DNA from: Ptychodera flava
Taxonomy: Eukaryota; Hemichordata; Enteropneusta; Ptychoderidae
Assembly (NCBI RefSeq): GCF_041260155.1
Contig: NC_091930.1
Span: forward strand, 39,095,937-39,159,936
Reading direction: 5' to 3'
DNA length: 64,000 nucleotides
Position 1 is the stretch's first letter; each line of letters starts with the position of its first letter. The position numbers were made by a program, and so were the translations under genes. The notes under the pieces were generated by a model. It was not told the origin of the DNA. It made no database searches and saw only the letters and a list, made by a program, of their open reading frames with translations. This document shows, in pieces, positions 47,286 through 61,437 of this stretch.

Positions 47286-50200
47286 AAATGTCAGCTGTTT
47301 CCGCTGCATTCAGAGCAACATGGCGTCGAAATACAGTGTGTAGAAAATGGGAAGCTTTTGTCACGGATAAAGTACAGGATGAAACACTAGCAAGTAATTT
47401 ACTTGAACAGTCAAGGTTTGATCCAGTAGCTGATGCTCTGAGACAAGAAGAGTTTTTCTTCCCTTGCCTTGTATCCTTTTGGTTTGCAAATTCCTTTACT
47501 TTTGCTCCGACAGTAACAAAAGCAACTGAGTATGCTGTCATACAGCATGCAGAGATGTATTGTGAAAAAAATGATGTGAAAGTTGACAATTTCAGAGCAA
47601 TTTTGAAAGTGAGGTTTAATGATATTGGAAAGTGTCTGTATGATCATATCACTTCTGAAAATGTTGGTAAGTTTAATCCGTCATGGATTGATAAAAGTAT
47701 TTCAAATTTGGAATCACACGTTTTTGGTTTGTTGACTAAGTCTGACGATTGTTATACTTTCCAAAGCAAATTTATATTTAGTTACATCATTGCAACGTAT
47801 TTGAGTAACATTTTTGCTTTGTCACCGAATAATATTCCAATGTTACTCAGGGAAGAGAAAACAAAGATTTTGCAAGACAACCTGTCGTATTGTTTTCCCT
47901 ACGTCACGGGAATGTTGTGTGAGAAAGCATCATGTTTCCTGAAAGAAGTTGTTAAATTCAGTGCAATACAAACGTCTGTTGATATTAACAATCTTGGGTT
48001 GGTTGGTAACTGTTTGTTTGAATCAGGGAGGCCTTCTGTCTTTGCAAGAGAAATCGATGAGGTGATAGGTTATAACCATAATTTAGATCTGTCAACTTGT
48101 ACAGAGATCTCCAATCAAAGTTTACATGCTCTCGCTGTAATTTTACAGTATACTTCTTTCATCAAAGACATTAAATTGTATTCAGAAAGTGATGAAGCAT
48201 TTCTCTCAAGTGAATTCAAAGAATGTCTGACAAATATCATAGGAGATCATTTCACTGTTGACATGTGTACAATCAGAATAAACAATTCCAAGGACTTCAC
48301 TGTAACTGCCAAGTTTTTGAGAGTTCTACCACTGTTATTTAAAAATGTGAATAAATCTGGCAGTGGTGCAACTCAGCAACCAGCAATTACATCATTGACC
48401 ATTTCAAGTAATGTGAACATATTTGACGTGATTCAGGATTGCACAATGTATGCCACATCTAGACAACTTAAGCCTGACAGAGTTTGGAGAAAAACTCTGT
48501 GAGCATTTCTGCTCTGTTTGTCTGAGGGGACAGTCAGTCTAAATATCAACACATTGCGTTTAGCTGAAAATGGATTGCTCTGGAAACATTGCAGAATATT
48601 GCTAGAGGTATTGAGTAAAATGCCCTGTCTTATTAGTTTAGACCTAAGAAGAAACAGTATTGGCAGTTTAGGGTGTACATTATTGCTGCCAATAAGAGAT
48701 CAAATAGATGTAAGGGTAGAAGATAATAACATTGCACAAGGTTTACGTGAGATTCTACCATTGTGTACCTCTACAGCACAGCATCAAGATGTTGTTGATC
48801 TCACTCTAAAATCATTGGATGATGTTGCAAGTTTTATAAGAAGTTTAGAAAATATAAGACACATAGATTGCACAAAATTAATCAACACTCAGTTGTCAAA
48901 CTTGAGTCTAAATTTATCACTACTTAGTAACATAGTAAGCATTGATCTGAGTGATACTGAGTTGAACGAACATATTGTTTTGTTGCTAAGTGAGAGATTC
49001 AACCATTTAAAAGAGCTTAAAAAGGTAAATCTAAGTCATTGTTGTAGTAGCAGACACGACATGAAAGTTTTATTGCAACACATTCCTCAAGAAGTGACGG
49101 ATTTAAACCTCAGTAACATCGACATGTCAGGTCAGTTGCTCAATAAGTTAAAACGTTTCAGAAATTTGAAGAATCTTAACCTGAGTAACAGCAATCTGAA
49201 AGCCAATGATCATGTGTTTAGATTCATTCCCACATCAGTGAGTCACGTGAATCTAGGTCAAAATGATCTTCAAGGATGGAGCTTTGAAAAGCTGGACAGG
49301 TACACACAACTTGAAGATTTAGATGTGAGTCATAATGACCTAAATTTTGTTGATATGCAAACGATTTTGAAATTGATTTCATCATCAATCACTGCACTTA
49401 ATGTAAGTCATAACAATTTGAAAAGAATTGAGTCCTTTGAGCATTTAGCTCAGTTGAAGCAATTGAACTTGAGCAATAATGATCTTGACACATGGCTTAA
49501 TTTCTCACTACCATCCTCAACAACACATTTAAATTTAAGGCATAACCAAATAACAGATATTGGCCGAAGGCTCAATCATCTAACACAGTTAACACATCTT
49601 GATATGAGTCATAATAAGGTTAACCAGTCACTAATTGACATTACTCAAATATTTACCAACCACAGTAACGAGTCTGGATTTCAGTTCAAATGACGTTGAA
49701 AATGTAGAAAGAGTTGGTAATATTATATCCACTTTAATGACGTAAAGTGCATTAATCTCTGTTCAAATAAGTTTCATGATGTTGGTATAGTAAATTTGTT
49801 GAATGATATTAGCAGCACAGATATGGCAAAAATTGTTGTAAGTCATAACTATACGTTGATGCCTCACGTCATTGATCAAATGCCAACTGTATCAATCAAC
49901 TTAGAACAAGATAACTTACGACTCAGTGACGTTAAGTGTAGTTCTATCTATGATAATCTGATGCATGTTACGGAGGTTAATATGTCTGGGTTATCGAGAG
50001 AGAAATGTGTGGGAATTTGTAAGAGTTTAATCTTATTGACAAACTTGACTAAGCTTACTCTCAAAGGGAAAAAATGGCGTAACGCGGAATTTCAAGACTT
50101 TATACAAAGGCTTGCTTATCTGAACCTCGAGTACTTGGACCTTAGTAATAATAACATTGGAGACAGTGGTGTAAAAAAATATATGAATGGGTAGGGTCAA

Positions 50201-52452
50201 TGCTTGGTCTTACTCATCTTGATCTCAGTCAAAAAACATAGGAGACAGTGGTGCAGAGAGTTTGAGTAAAGCGGTAATATCAATGGATGGACTTACTCAT
50301 CTTGACCTTAGTCAAAATAACATAGGAGACAGTGGTGCATGGAGTTTGTGTGAAGTAATAAGGTCAATGGATGGCCTTACATGTCTTAAATTTAGTCATA
50401 ATAACATAGGAGACAGCGGTGCGAAGAGATTAGGTGAAGTCATGAGATCAATGTATAGACTTATTCATCTCGATCTTTGCCATAACAACATTGGAGAGAG
50501 TGGTGCATGGAGTTTGAGTGAAGGAATGGGGTCGATGGATGGACTTATGCATCTTGATCTTAGTTATAATAACATTGGAGACAGTGGCGCAATGAGTTTC
50601 AGTGAGGTGATGGAGCCAATGCATAGACTTATCCATCTTGATCTTAGTCACAATAACATAGAATATATTGGTGCTCGGAGTGTGAGTAAGGGAATCATGT
50701 CAATGGATGGACTGACTTATCTCGATCTTAGTCACAATAACATAGAAGACGATGGCGCAGAGAGTTTGAGTGAAGGGATCAAGTCAAAGGACAGACTTAC
50801 TCATCTTGATCTCAGTCATAACAATATAGAAGTTGGTGGTGCAAAGAGTTTGAGTGATGTAATGGAGTCAATGCACGGACTTACTTATCTAGATCTCAGT
50901 CACAATAACATAGGAGTTGATGGTGCAAAGTGTTTTAGTAAAGTTTTGGAATCAATGCATAGACTACTCACCTTAATTTTAGTAATAATAATATGGAGCT
51001 GTTGGTGCAAACAGTATGGGTAAACGAATGAAGTTAATGCATGAACTCACCTATCTTGATCTAAGTCATAATAATATAGGAGACAGTGGAGCAAACAGTT
51101 TGAGGGGAGGGATGATGTTAATGCGTAAACTTGCTCATCTTAATCTCAGTCATAATAACATAACAGAGAGAGGCACAGAGAGTTTGAGTGAAGTGTTCAG
51201 CTCAAAGCATGGGGTTACTCAACTCGATTTTAGCCACAATAATATAGGGGACAGTGGAGCAAAAACTTTAAGTGAAGCGATGAGGTCAATGCATAAACTT
51301 ACACATTTCAATCTCAGTTACAGTGACATAGGGGACAGTGGCATAAAGAGTTTGAGCGAATCATTAGGGTCAAAACATGAACTTACACATCTCGATCTTA
51401 GTCATAATAACATAGGAAAAAGTGGTGCAGAGTGTTTGAGTGAATTATTGGAGTCAATGCATGAACTTACTCACCTAGATCTTAGTCATAATAACATAGA
51501 AGAACGTGGTGCAGAGAGTTTGAGTGAAGGGATAAGGTCGATGCATGGACTTACTCATTGTCACCTTAGTCATAATAACATAGGAGACCGTGGGGTTACG
51601 AGTTTGAGTTTTAAGATGAGGTTAATGGATGCACTCGAACACCTTGATCTAAGCAATAATAATATTGGCGAAAGAGGTGCCATGACTTTGAATTTTGGGA
51701 TGATGTCAATGCATGGATTTACCTATCTTGATCTTAGTCATAACAACATAGGACACAGGGGTTTAAAGAGGTTAAGTGGAGTAATGAAGTCAATGCACAG
51801 ACTTGCTCATCTGGATCTTAGTTGTAATGATATAGGAGCTGGTGGTACAAGGAGTTTGAGTAAAATCTTGAGGTCAATGTATGAACTTGTTCATATAAAT
51901 CTCAGTAACAACAATATTGGAAATAGTGGTGCAGTGAGTTTGAGTAAAGTGATGAGGTCAATGAATGGACTGACTCATCTTGATATTAGCCATAACAGCA
52001 TCGGAGACAGAGGTGCTAAGAGTTTGAGTGTGGGTATGGGGTCAATGTGTGGACTTGGGTATCTTGATCTTAGTCATAATAAAATAGGAGACATTGGTGT
52101 GAAGAGCTTTAGTGAAGAAATGTTGTCAATGTATGAACTTACCCATCTTGATCTCAGCTACAATAACATAGGAGACCTAGGTGCACAGAGTTTAAGTGAA
52201 GGAATGAGAACACTGTGTGGACTTGCTTTTCTTGATCTTTGTCATAATAACATAGGAGACAATGGTGCAAAGAGTTTGAGTGAAGCGATGTGGTCAATGT
52301 ATGAGCTTACTCATCTTGGTCTTAGTCATAATAACATAGGACACATTGGTGCACAGAGTTTAAGTGAAGGGTTTTGGTCAATGTATGGATTTACTCATAT
52401 CGATCTGAGTCATAATAACATAGAGACAGCTGAGTGGAGTAGAGAGTTTTAG
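47286..52452 (+). pseudogene. Gene B exon 3: NLR-type HD1-WHD-HD2 block and LRRs with several frameshifts
   Basis: Acceptor actcaacag/AAATGTCAGC joins exon 2 in phase. The block matches gene A throughout: EEFFFPCLVSFWFANSFTF (HD1-like), VTKATEYAVIQHAEMYC (winged-helix-like), GLLTKSDDCYTFQSKFIFSY (HD2-like). As in gene A there is no Walker A/B. The frame is broken near 48450 (with loss of about 36 nt), 48508, 49650, 49745, 50180-50260 and 50990-51020, and the array ends after a frame change at about 52440. Frames: 47286-48502, 48518-49693, 49796-50194, 50262-51023, 51016-52452. About 28 units of the 28-residue LRR can be read. Gene B is uninterrupted where gene A has its loss at 9198, so the two copies broke independently. 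Confidence 0.7.
50125..52440 (+). repeat. 28-residue LRR array of gene B, about 28 divergent units
   Basis: Units have the same LTHLDLSHNNIGDSGAKSL plan as gene A but differ widely from one another (e.g. LVHINLSNNNIGNSGAVSL, LAHLDLSCNDIGAGGTRSL). No dimer pattern is seen. The third-position scatter shows the array has not been homogenised recently, unlike the array in gene A. Confidence 0.85.
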
Positions 52453-52907
52453 TGAAGTGATGGGGTCAAGGTATACACTAACCATCTTAACACAATCACA
52501 TACATTGTAGACTGAGGTGCAATTGGTTCTAACAATGTCATTGAAATTAACAGAATGTAAAATTTGAGCTTGTCCCAAATATCTCTATCATGATAATGGA
52601 TGTTAGATGTAGTACCAAAGAGTTTTGTTTTTTACTACATGTAAGTTAAAACCTGCCGTAACTGTGATAATTCTGCATGAAATGAACACAACAAGATATA
52701 ACACACTGTCTCTCTAAAACCTCTTCATGGTCATCGTCACCATTTCCAACGTTTCTTGTTCAGGCATTTTCATTTAAAGAATAACCTAATGGCATGTTTA
52801 TTCGTCTCGTCAGTGTTAGGTGCCATTTTGTATGTGCAAATATGCCAAAGAGATACCAAAGAGAGTTTATATGGTCGGTTTGTCTGTTTGTCTGTTTGTC
52901 TGTCTGT

Positions 52908-52958
52908 ATGTATGTATGTATGTATGTATGTATGTATGTATGTATCTATGTATGTATG
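52908..52958. repeat. (GTAT)n microsatellite
   Basis: About 50 bp of GTAT units with one change (gtatctatg), preceded by a short tgtctgtttgtctg run. Confidence 0.95.
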
Positions 52959-54725
52959 CCGCATCTAACCGAATTTAGATGATTGACTCATTTTTGAGAT
53001 GCTGAAAATTTGATAGCCTGGTGACACTCTTCTGAGGTTTAATGTTGGGGTATCATCTTAATTGCATCTTCCTGTGGTTGTAAAATATGATCCTTACTGT
53101 GGTGATGAACCTGCATGTAAAAAAGTATATAACAGTGTACTGAAAGTGTGGTACACCATAGAAGAGATTTAGATTTGAATACCTCTTCCTCAGTTACCTA
53201 CAATAGGAACAGCTATATGAAGATGTCAATATTAATCTTGTTCGCCAGTACCAAATGTGTACAATATTGACAGAAAAGACATGCATTCACTGTTTTATTT
53301 GATAATTTACCCTTTTTACATGTGAATATGTGCGTAAGTAGGAAGGGCAGAACCTCGACAAGATTTCCTACTGGTTCCTGATTTTCAAAGATGTTTCTTG
53401 AAGTTTGTAATGTTTAATTTCACCTTTTTCATTTCAAACGTCGATGTATCCATTGTGTTTATTCATTTTTTTGTTTTAAATACGAGAGGAGCTGTAGGTA
53501 AAAGATATAATCCCATTGAAATATTCTGAGTTGACATCGAATGTCCATTTCTGCAGCTTTCATATTTGTAGCTTATCCAGTTTGTGAGTGTTAATACTTC
53601 AATCGAGCTGATGTACCTTGTTGTGTAAAAAATGTATATGCATCAGATAAGGCATGTCAGAAGGAAACTGCATCAAACCTTTTCAGTGCTAAAGAAAGAA
53701 TTCAATCTGTGTGAATAATTTTAATATATAGCAATATCATTCATTATGTCAATCAGCATTATTTTAATCAGTAGAGTGACCAAGTGATCAAATTGCACTC
53801 GATTACATTGGTCCTTGAAGTTGCTAGAAGTTGAACAATATTCAATAGATGTAATGTTTAACGTAATTTTAAGTTACTGGCTTAAAACTGGGTATGTTGA
53901 GGCACTCACTAGTGTTCTTCAGCTGAAAATACAAAAATCATTTCGTAAAGTATTTGTTTGTGATTTTATAATAACTTCGTAAACATTAAGAGTTGGTTGA
54001 CGTGGTATAATGTATGGTATTTTTTTTTAAAAATTCAATTCTCTTTTCAATTATTAATTATTATTATTGTTATTCATCAATCGATCATCTTTACTGTATT
54101 TAAATTTGTGAGAACATAATACACATCTTAAGTTCATTATCGGAATCATGGCACGCAAATTTGAATGTATACTGTATGCACAAGAAAAAAATGACCTGTT
54201 TTATGTACCTTTTTACAGGCTTGTAAATTTCCATCTTTAGCCATGTCTTAACTTTTGAAGCAAGATAAATGTGTCCAGAATATCTTTCATTGGACTCTTT
54301 GGTCTCCAGAATAACACGAATATCAGCAATATATTGTCTTAAATATCAGCAATATATTTTCTTAAAGTTTAGAACATTTTTATAACATTTCCAGATGCCC
54401 AGCTTATTGGCGATTTGTTCTCAGAGATGAATTAAATCGCCTTCATTTTGTAATGTGTTGTTTGGCATACTCACTGGGCATTAGGCAAATTAAAGACACG
54501 TTTCCGAGACAATAATTTGAAGGACAATCTTTAAGTATTTTTATTTTGGCAATGTTCTTTTTTGGGGCGGGGTCATGTGATTGCTGTCATGGCACAATAT
54601 GCTGAAATGTGACAAACATGACGGACAAACATGATGGAACCATTTATACAGAGTATGTTTTTCAAATAATCATTCTGCAGTTGTGACTTTGGGGGTGATG
54701 AAGATGTTGTTGTATATATTTTTGT

Positions 54726-54731
54726 AATAAA
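54726..54731 (+). terminator. Polyadenylation signal AATAAA of gene B
   Basis: It corresponds to 21015-21020 in copy A by position and flanking sequence. It would give a 3' untranslated region of about 2.3 kb after the LRR array. Confidence 0.45.
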
Positions 54732-57029
54732 GTTAACGAAATGAACTTGTCGTGTTCTGGTTGATTTCAAGTGTGAATGAGACGCATAGCTCAAACACAC
54801 CTACTTAGGGGCTGATTTTGTTGATAAATGTGAAAAAAATTGAAGTCCTTGTAAAGTCATTAGTTGGAAATCTGCGACTGTTTCAGTGCCTAAGCACAAC
54901 ATTTTACCACTCGAATGACCTCTTGTATTGTGTTATTGTATGTTTTTTTTTTACTAAGAATTTCCAAGATTGTGAGTTGACTAACAGGAGGCTGTAATTA
55001 GTGCATTTCAACTGTACACTCATAGGATGTCTTCCCCTCACTTCTCAATTGTGTGGTGTACAATTTTGGTAAATGTTCCAAACTTGTAAGTGATCTTCCA
55101 TAGGCGACCACGGTAGCATTGAGCGAAATAATATTCTTACCGTAGAACACTGAACAGCACCACCCCATTGACTCGTGTTTGATTTATGTAAGGCTGAACA
55201 CCTATTTCCTGACTCACCCTGTGAAAGGTTTTGGCAAGTGATTAAAGTAACACCCTCATTGGTGTTTTGGCAGAAATCCATGTATAATTGAGATTGAACT
55301 GAAGCCTAATAGCTTACTATATTGTTGAAGGCTTTGATGATACTTCAGTCTGTATTTTTAGACAAGTAGACTAATAGTTTTTTACAAACAATTCACATCC
55401 AAAACTGAAGTTTACATACTGAGTCAGATTTCGGGGTGGGATACGGTAAAGATGAACTTAAGGGTGATTTTAATGGATCAGCAAATGATGACAACTGATC
55501 ACAACTTTAGTAACCTTATATGTTTTGTAATCTGTGTTCCTTGACAATTCCAGTCAAACATTTGTGCAGCAGTGTCTCCAATAAATAATTATATATTGAA
55601 AGTTCAGATAGTATACTAGAAAAAAGCCTGTATCAGCAGTACAAATATTTGGTATAAATAGTGCCTTTGAGAACAAATGATGATGCCGTAAACTTCAAAC
55701 TGTTCACAATTGTACATGACGACCTCAATGGTATGATGGTACACCTTAAATAAGTCAAAAATACATCCAATTATGTATTGATATCAATTCCTTTAACCAT
55801 TCTAAAGTTTGTTGAATGTCATTTTCTGCCAAAAATGTATACTATGAGATTTAAAGTTTTAAAGACTAAGAACATTACGTAACATAAACATTCAGACTTT
55901 TTATGTTTATCTGTTTATCTGTATATTGAAATTGAGAATTATCAACTGTGTTTATTTTATGAGAACGAGGCTTTACCTGTCCAATTGGCTGAGTTACCAG
56001 TTAATTAGACTGAAATCACGTTGGTCTAAATCTACAGTTTCGTCATACTGAAGTCTCAGCGGCCTGAGAGTAAAATTAACATAGCTTCAGGTAAAGAAAG
56101 ATAATATGGGATCCCCAATGACAAATAATGGTAGGATGATGACTTTGCTATTTAAATTGTCAATTTTTATGGGACATGTTTATTTTTTCCGTCAGGACTC
56201 CAAATTTATATTTTAATTTTAAACACACAAAGTGAATATGGTCCTTACCCATAAGATCTATTCCTAACCTTGTTGTCATTCCAAGGTGAGTAAGATCTTT
56301 GCTCCCAGTGCCGGTTACACTCACAAGTCTCTCAGGGATGAAAGGATTGAGTTAGCGCAAATATCAAATGAACAAATAAAAGGACAATGAACTAAGTCTT
56401 TGTTCATAAATGAGCAAGTCTGGCCGGGCGGAGATTTGAGGTGAACTTGAGCAAATAAGGATACACAAGGGGGACGAGATTGGAAAATATGGCTGCTCAA
56501 GGCCATTATGATGGAACCGTTATAAATGAAAGGGATCTGGAAGTACTGTTCAAAAATACTCCCCGTTGTGTATTTAATGTACAGATACATTTAAAATAAG
56601 TATAGAGGAAGTCATACACCGAACAAATCAATTCCCCCATACCTGCTCATTTAAACATTTTCTCCGCTTGGTAATGTATTTGGTACAGTCATTATTTTGT
56701 AATGTCTGCTATTATTTTGCTCATTAGTACATATTTAGCTGAAATAAAGAAATGATTTTATTTCACTTATTGAATGAATTATTGTGATTGATTTACTTAT
56801 ACTTTGGATATTCCTGCCGATGTAGAGTGGCATTGAACAGTTTTATCATGTAGACGGGTGGGACTTGATAATTTGTGAAGGTCCTGAGGAGGGAGGATCT
56901 GGAAATAAATTCAATCGCGATTTCTTCAGCCCCCTAACCGTTTTTCATGAACGCAGCCTTAGCGATGAATTTATTATATTGATAAAGTTTGTGAACGATG
57001 TAAGTGATGTATGCATGAATGCTTCCTAA

Positions 57030-57140
57030 CCAACAGTACAGCGTGAGGTTAGCTGGTTTATCGAATCGCCAAGCAGTTTGACCGAGATGTCTTCACTTGG
57101 TGTCACGCTCCAGATGCCTTATGTAATGAGTTCGAATCCG
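57030..57140 (+). mobile_element. Decayed SINE-like copy, counterpart of 36305-36450
   Basis: The phrases gtttatcgaatcgccaagca, gtttgaccgagatg and atgagttcgaatccgtgg keep a recognisable B box (agttcgaatcc at 57128-57138). The following ~280 bp (cactatggatac / cagtatggatac phrases) are shared with copy A. Confidence 0.5.
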
Positions 57141-58779
57141 TGGTTTCCTGTTTCCGAGATTGTAACTCACAGTCAAATGCCCCATTTCTAACACCGACTG
57201 AGAGTCTACGTAGCTACGTGCTGACCTTATTATCACCCTGTTTTGACTTGACAAGGTCACAGGTCCGTTATCCCGTTATCAGTATGGATACGTGGATACT
57301 AAAGAATTTGAAGACCAAGTACCTGCACTCAGTGTGTTTTCTATTCAAATCAATATCCCACCAGGCCGGCGATGTCGGTGGTCGTAAGCGATAAATTTTC
57401 CTCATAAACGTCCGATATACGTCGTTCCCATACCAGCCTGACCGGCATTTTCAGTTTCAAAATAGTCGCCAAAAGTGGAAATTATTATACGACAACTTCA
57501 ACCAATGATCGATAATTCTTTCTGACAATAAATGCATCCTTGGTTATTCTTGACGAATATTGTAACTATTATCTTACAGAATATCATTTATATGTTGTGA
57601 TGATGAAGTTAAAATATGGTAATAATTAAATGATTAAATTGCTTTAATTGACCTGACCATTAGCGCTTTCTAATAGAGCCAAGACTCGCTGACGTTATAA
57701 AGACACTTCAGGTTCACATAACTAGTACATTAGTTAGTGAACTCACCCTGAGAGATATCGGGTGTAGAGCGTCAGTTCAATATACTGGACCTTATATTTT
57801 ATGCATTGTGTAAATCTTGACTAATCTTTCATAGTGTAACTATTCACTCTGTCACCCATTTACTCATCTAGTCAACATAACGCCACAAAAATTTATCATA
57901 AATTTGTCTCATACTTCTGATATTTTAGACCAACAACCCTGAGCTTAAGGTCTGAAAAAATGGCAAAATGTTAATCTAAGGACACATATAATCGTCGACA
58001 ATCATCGTATATATGTTGAAATTTCTAACAAGCAGAAAAGCGCATCTTTTGAAACTTTTTCCGCTGTATTCATAAACATCCGTTGGGACCTCGTCACTCT
58101 AAGGGGACGCGCAAATGCTGAGAACAAAAACTATATTATTTGTTAGGTTTTTTTAAAAAAATATGAGTTTCAAGCTGAGATCGCCAGAACAAACCCGCGG
58201 TTTTAGTATAATATGAACAGTAAACTTTGGCGAGACATTAGTTTTTTGACCGTGCCAACAATATGGTGTTCTGCGCAGTGTTGGGTCGGTGAAAGCGACT
58301 TTTAACCCAAAGGATAAGGAACTGAAATGTGTTGTCTAAGTGACATTAACGCCCCTGCTTATCTCTAAAATGCTTCCGTCACATAAAAAAACTTGCTGAT
58401 AAATCTGAAGATTTGTTAGGCAAGCATCCACTTGCCTTCCATGGTGTGTCGGCGAAGGTTTAGGGATGCACAAAATGAAGAAAACGTTTGACAGTCAAAT
58501 GAGATAACTGATAAGACTTGGACAACGAAGAATATGCCTCCATTCAAAATAAAAGTGGATCTTAGATGAAAAAAAAATATGTGAAAGCAATGAAAGCATT
58601 TGCATCATGCCTGTCTACAGATATTAAAATGCAAGAATGCTCCCGGGCAATTTTCCGCGTTTTTGTAGTTTCTTAGTCGAAATTCTCAGTACGTTATTAT
58701 CATTTAAAGCAGCCGTAGAGTGCATCTACCCATACATAAGATTATCGGTTGTAAGCATAGTTATTTGTCGGCTGCAATT

Positions 58780-58864
58780 CCGCTCTACGCCTATACACGG
58801 CCCATAGACGGGGAGTATGTCGTGTTTATACACACGTTTATGGGCCGCGTGGACGCAGAGCGGA
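58780..58864. repeat. Hairpin with 30-bp arms
   Basis: The arms ccgctctacgcctatacacg gcccatag and the reverse of ctatgggc-type ccgcgtggacgcagagcgg flank a loop of about 25 bp. The hairpin is followed by acaagtgactgtgc, which also follows the last hairpin at 61892, suggesting the same foldback family. Confidence 0.65.
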
Positions 58865-59149
58865 CTCGCAACCAACAAGTGACTGTGCTCACAACTAAAA
58901 ACTATAGTCTATATTCGTGTACTGTATGGCTGCGTCCAATGACAATTGGGTGGTGAAAATTTTGAAGAAGAAAATACAAAAGCGGAAAACAGCCCAGAGA
59001 ATTCTACTGTTAACTGATAGGGACTGTTCAGCATTTACTTCGGGGGGAGGATTTTCTAATTTTCCTGTCTCTTTTTAGCTTAATCTTCCCCGTAAATTAT
59101 GGAGAAAATCTGTGGTCCCTTTATATTTCCTTTTTTCCCATGGTCTCCG

Positions 59150-59262
59150 CAACATATACATACATATATATGGCGGGTATATATGTTATGTATATATTAT
59201 ATATGATATGTATATATATGATATGTATGTATCATATATGGGTATATATGATATATGGCGGT
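59150..59262. repeat. AT-rich (TATATG)n-type microsatellite
   Basis: About 110 bp of degenerate ATATAT/ATATGT units. The tyrosine/isoleucine-rich frames across it (59112-59483 and 59140-59358) are artefacts. Confidence 0.85.
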
Positions 59263-60261
59263 TGCCACATGTGGGGCAGGATGCGCTTACTATTTTCGAA
59301 ACACCTGACATCACTTCTTGGTCTTCTGGCCAGAGGTCCATATATCTTTCTTTCATGAATATGACTTTGTTGTTTGTTTGTGTACCGTCTATTTATTGTC
59401 TGTTCTGTGCGTTTTGTATCTATGTTTACAACTATTGTCTTACGAATTCTGACCTACTGTCATTGGATTATGGATTGGTATGATTGCAATTATTTTACTT
59501 ACACACTAAGACATATACAGTCTGACAAGTTTATCACACTTTTCATGAACAATACAGTAACTGTGGTCATTCAATCAATGATATAACAAAACATTTCAGA
59601 GTTACAATTAAGTGACAATACGAAGCATGTTTTGTAGGGACTGCAAGCACACTTTTGGGAAGGCGAATAATGAATTAGTCAGCTTGTAAATTTCTGAAGA
59701 AAAGTTAATTATAAAACATGAACACTTCTTTTGTTATGTCCATTATAAGTTATCATTTTATAGCCTTTTTCTTGATTATCTTGACGAATTCTTTGTCTCA
59801 GATGTTGTTATCAGTGGTATTTATCAAACACGTTGGGTTTTTAAAATTACATAGTGGCAAGTACTCAAAGTAAGAAATAATATATCAATAATATACAAAG
59901 CAGGCTGTGTGTTAACTAGACAAGTCGTCTCACTTTTTTCGGAACTGAGCTTACTCTTCCAAATGTGGAAATGAATTGAAAAAAGTTAGCAAATGTTTGA
60001 ATATGGCAGGTGAAGTTTATCTGTCATTCAAATAACTATTGTTCTCTTTCTTTATCTACTCCTGGGCAAATATTGAATAGATCTGTTTTTCGTTTGTCCC
60101 CCACCCCCCACCCCCCCCCACTAAAAGATTTTGGTATGTTTGTCCGGATCCCCATCATAATTTACTTGAGGAAATGGATGCCACCTTAAAATCCTCTTGG
60201 CTCCCCTGGAAGAAAACTCTGAACACTCCCAAGTACATCAAAGAAACTATTCAATAACAAG

Positions 60262-60270
60262 CAGAACATG

Positions 60271-60304
<34 letters not shown>

Positions 60305-60341
60305 GAGAGAGAGGAGAGAGAGAGAGAGAGAGACGAGAAGC

Positions 60342-60383
<42 letters not shown>

Positions 60384-60386
60384 ACA
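60262..60386. repeat. (GA)n microsatellite, interrupted
   Basis: About 125 bp of GA repeats with GG and AC interruptions, producing an artificial arginine/glutamate frame at 60197-60508. Confidence 0.95.
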
Positions 60387-60878
60387 GGTGGCTAATCATT
60401 GAAAATACGACTCGAAGATCAAACATTCGTGGACATACTAGTAACTTTCCAAGGCACTGTAGTGTGAATAGGATTTGCGCCCTCCACGACCCCTGCAGGA
60501 ACCGATGACCTTGGACACTCCTCCAGACATGCAGAACGATCCTGTACCCTGAACCGATAACAGCTGTTTCTATAGCCTTAGACTCTTGTATATTTTAGTC
60601 CTTTATTGTGACTTTTAAGAGACTTTTGGATGTCCACAGGTTGGTCACATACTGGGTCTAAACCATAACAGCATTCCACCCGCAGAGCATATGGCAGAGA
60701 CTTAGAGATTTATTACATGTCATGTTCACCGATGTTCACCGTAACATTGTTGAGATTTTCTACTAATCAATCTATAATTCAGATTTTGAATAAATTGCAG
60801 GCTCGCCCCAGGATATAAACGTTAAAGCTCCCTTCGTGCACCCCTTGCGTTCACGTGAGAATATTAGGCCATCCCTAA

Positions 60879-61421
60879 GGAAGCCGTCATTATTTACGGT
60901 CTTCGGGTGGGTCGGAGCACTCAAAAATTGAAAGCTGCAAGGGAGATTGCTCAAAATGTGGAGAGATGGAAAGGGGATACTCAATTTTTGCTGCAAAATG
61001 AATTGACACACTTCTCAGCTTGGACCATTACACACATCAATTTCTCAAAATTTTCGATACGAAAAGGGAAACCCTTTCGTGCTCTCCCTCTTGGGATGTT
61101 CTAACAGTTTTAGTTGGTAAAAATTCAAATTGAAAAACACTCTCAGAATGCACCAGACTGCACCATTGCTCACCTTTTCAACCGTCATGAGACAACCGAT
61201 GATAATTAGTAGATAACACCAGGATTTCAAAGTCTTTAATATTGTTGTATTTTTATAAATTTTACAAATACATGTATTGATATTTAACTTTTCTAAGCGG
61301 GTCAGTTAACATGTCTGTATTAGAGAGGGAATTATTCAAATTAATCATGGTTGGCAGGGAGTTACTCGAAATTTCAGAATTTCCGATGAATCCCCCCAGG
61401 CCGTGACTAATGACGGTTCCC
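60879..61421. mobile_element. 0.54-kb PIF/Harbinger-like MITE
   Basis: The left end GGAAGCCGTCATTATTTACG and the right end (reverse complement GGGAACCGTCATTAGTCACG) are inverted over about 25 bp. TAA flanks both sides (60876-60878 and 61422-61424). The inner right part (ggttggcagggagttactcg) recurs in inverse orientation at about 62803-62830, in a related copy starting at 62751. Confidence 0.7.
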
Positions 61422-61437
61422 TAATCGCGGCGCTCTA

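Larger units (their letters stand above)
52453..57029 (+). other. 3' flank of gene B and shared spacer
   Basis: No further gene is seen. 52.5-54.75 kb parallels the 3' flank of gene A (18.6-21.05 kb), and 54.83-56.35 kb parallels 26.87-28.2 kb. A (GTAT)n microsatellite is at 52908-52958 and the AATAAA at 54726-54731. Confidence 0.5.

Noticed and set aside
59112..59483. 123-residue frame rich in Tyr and Ile
   Set aside because: Most of it overlies an AT microsatellite; no domain.
60197..60508. Arginine/glutamate-rich frame
   Set aside because: Driven by the interrupted GA microsatellite.
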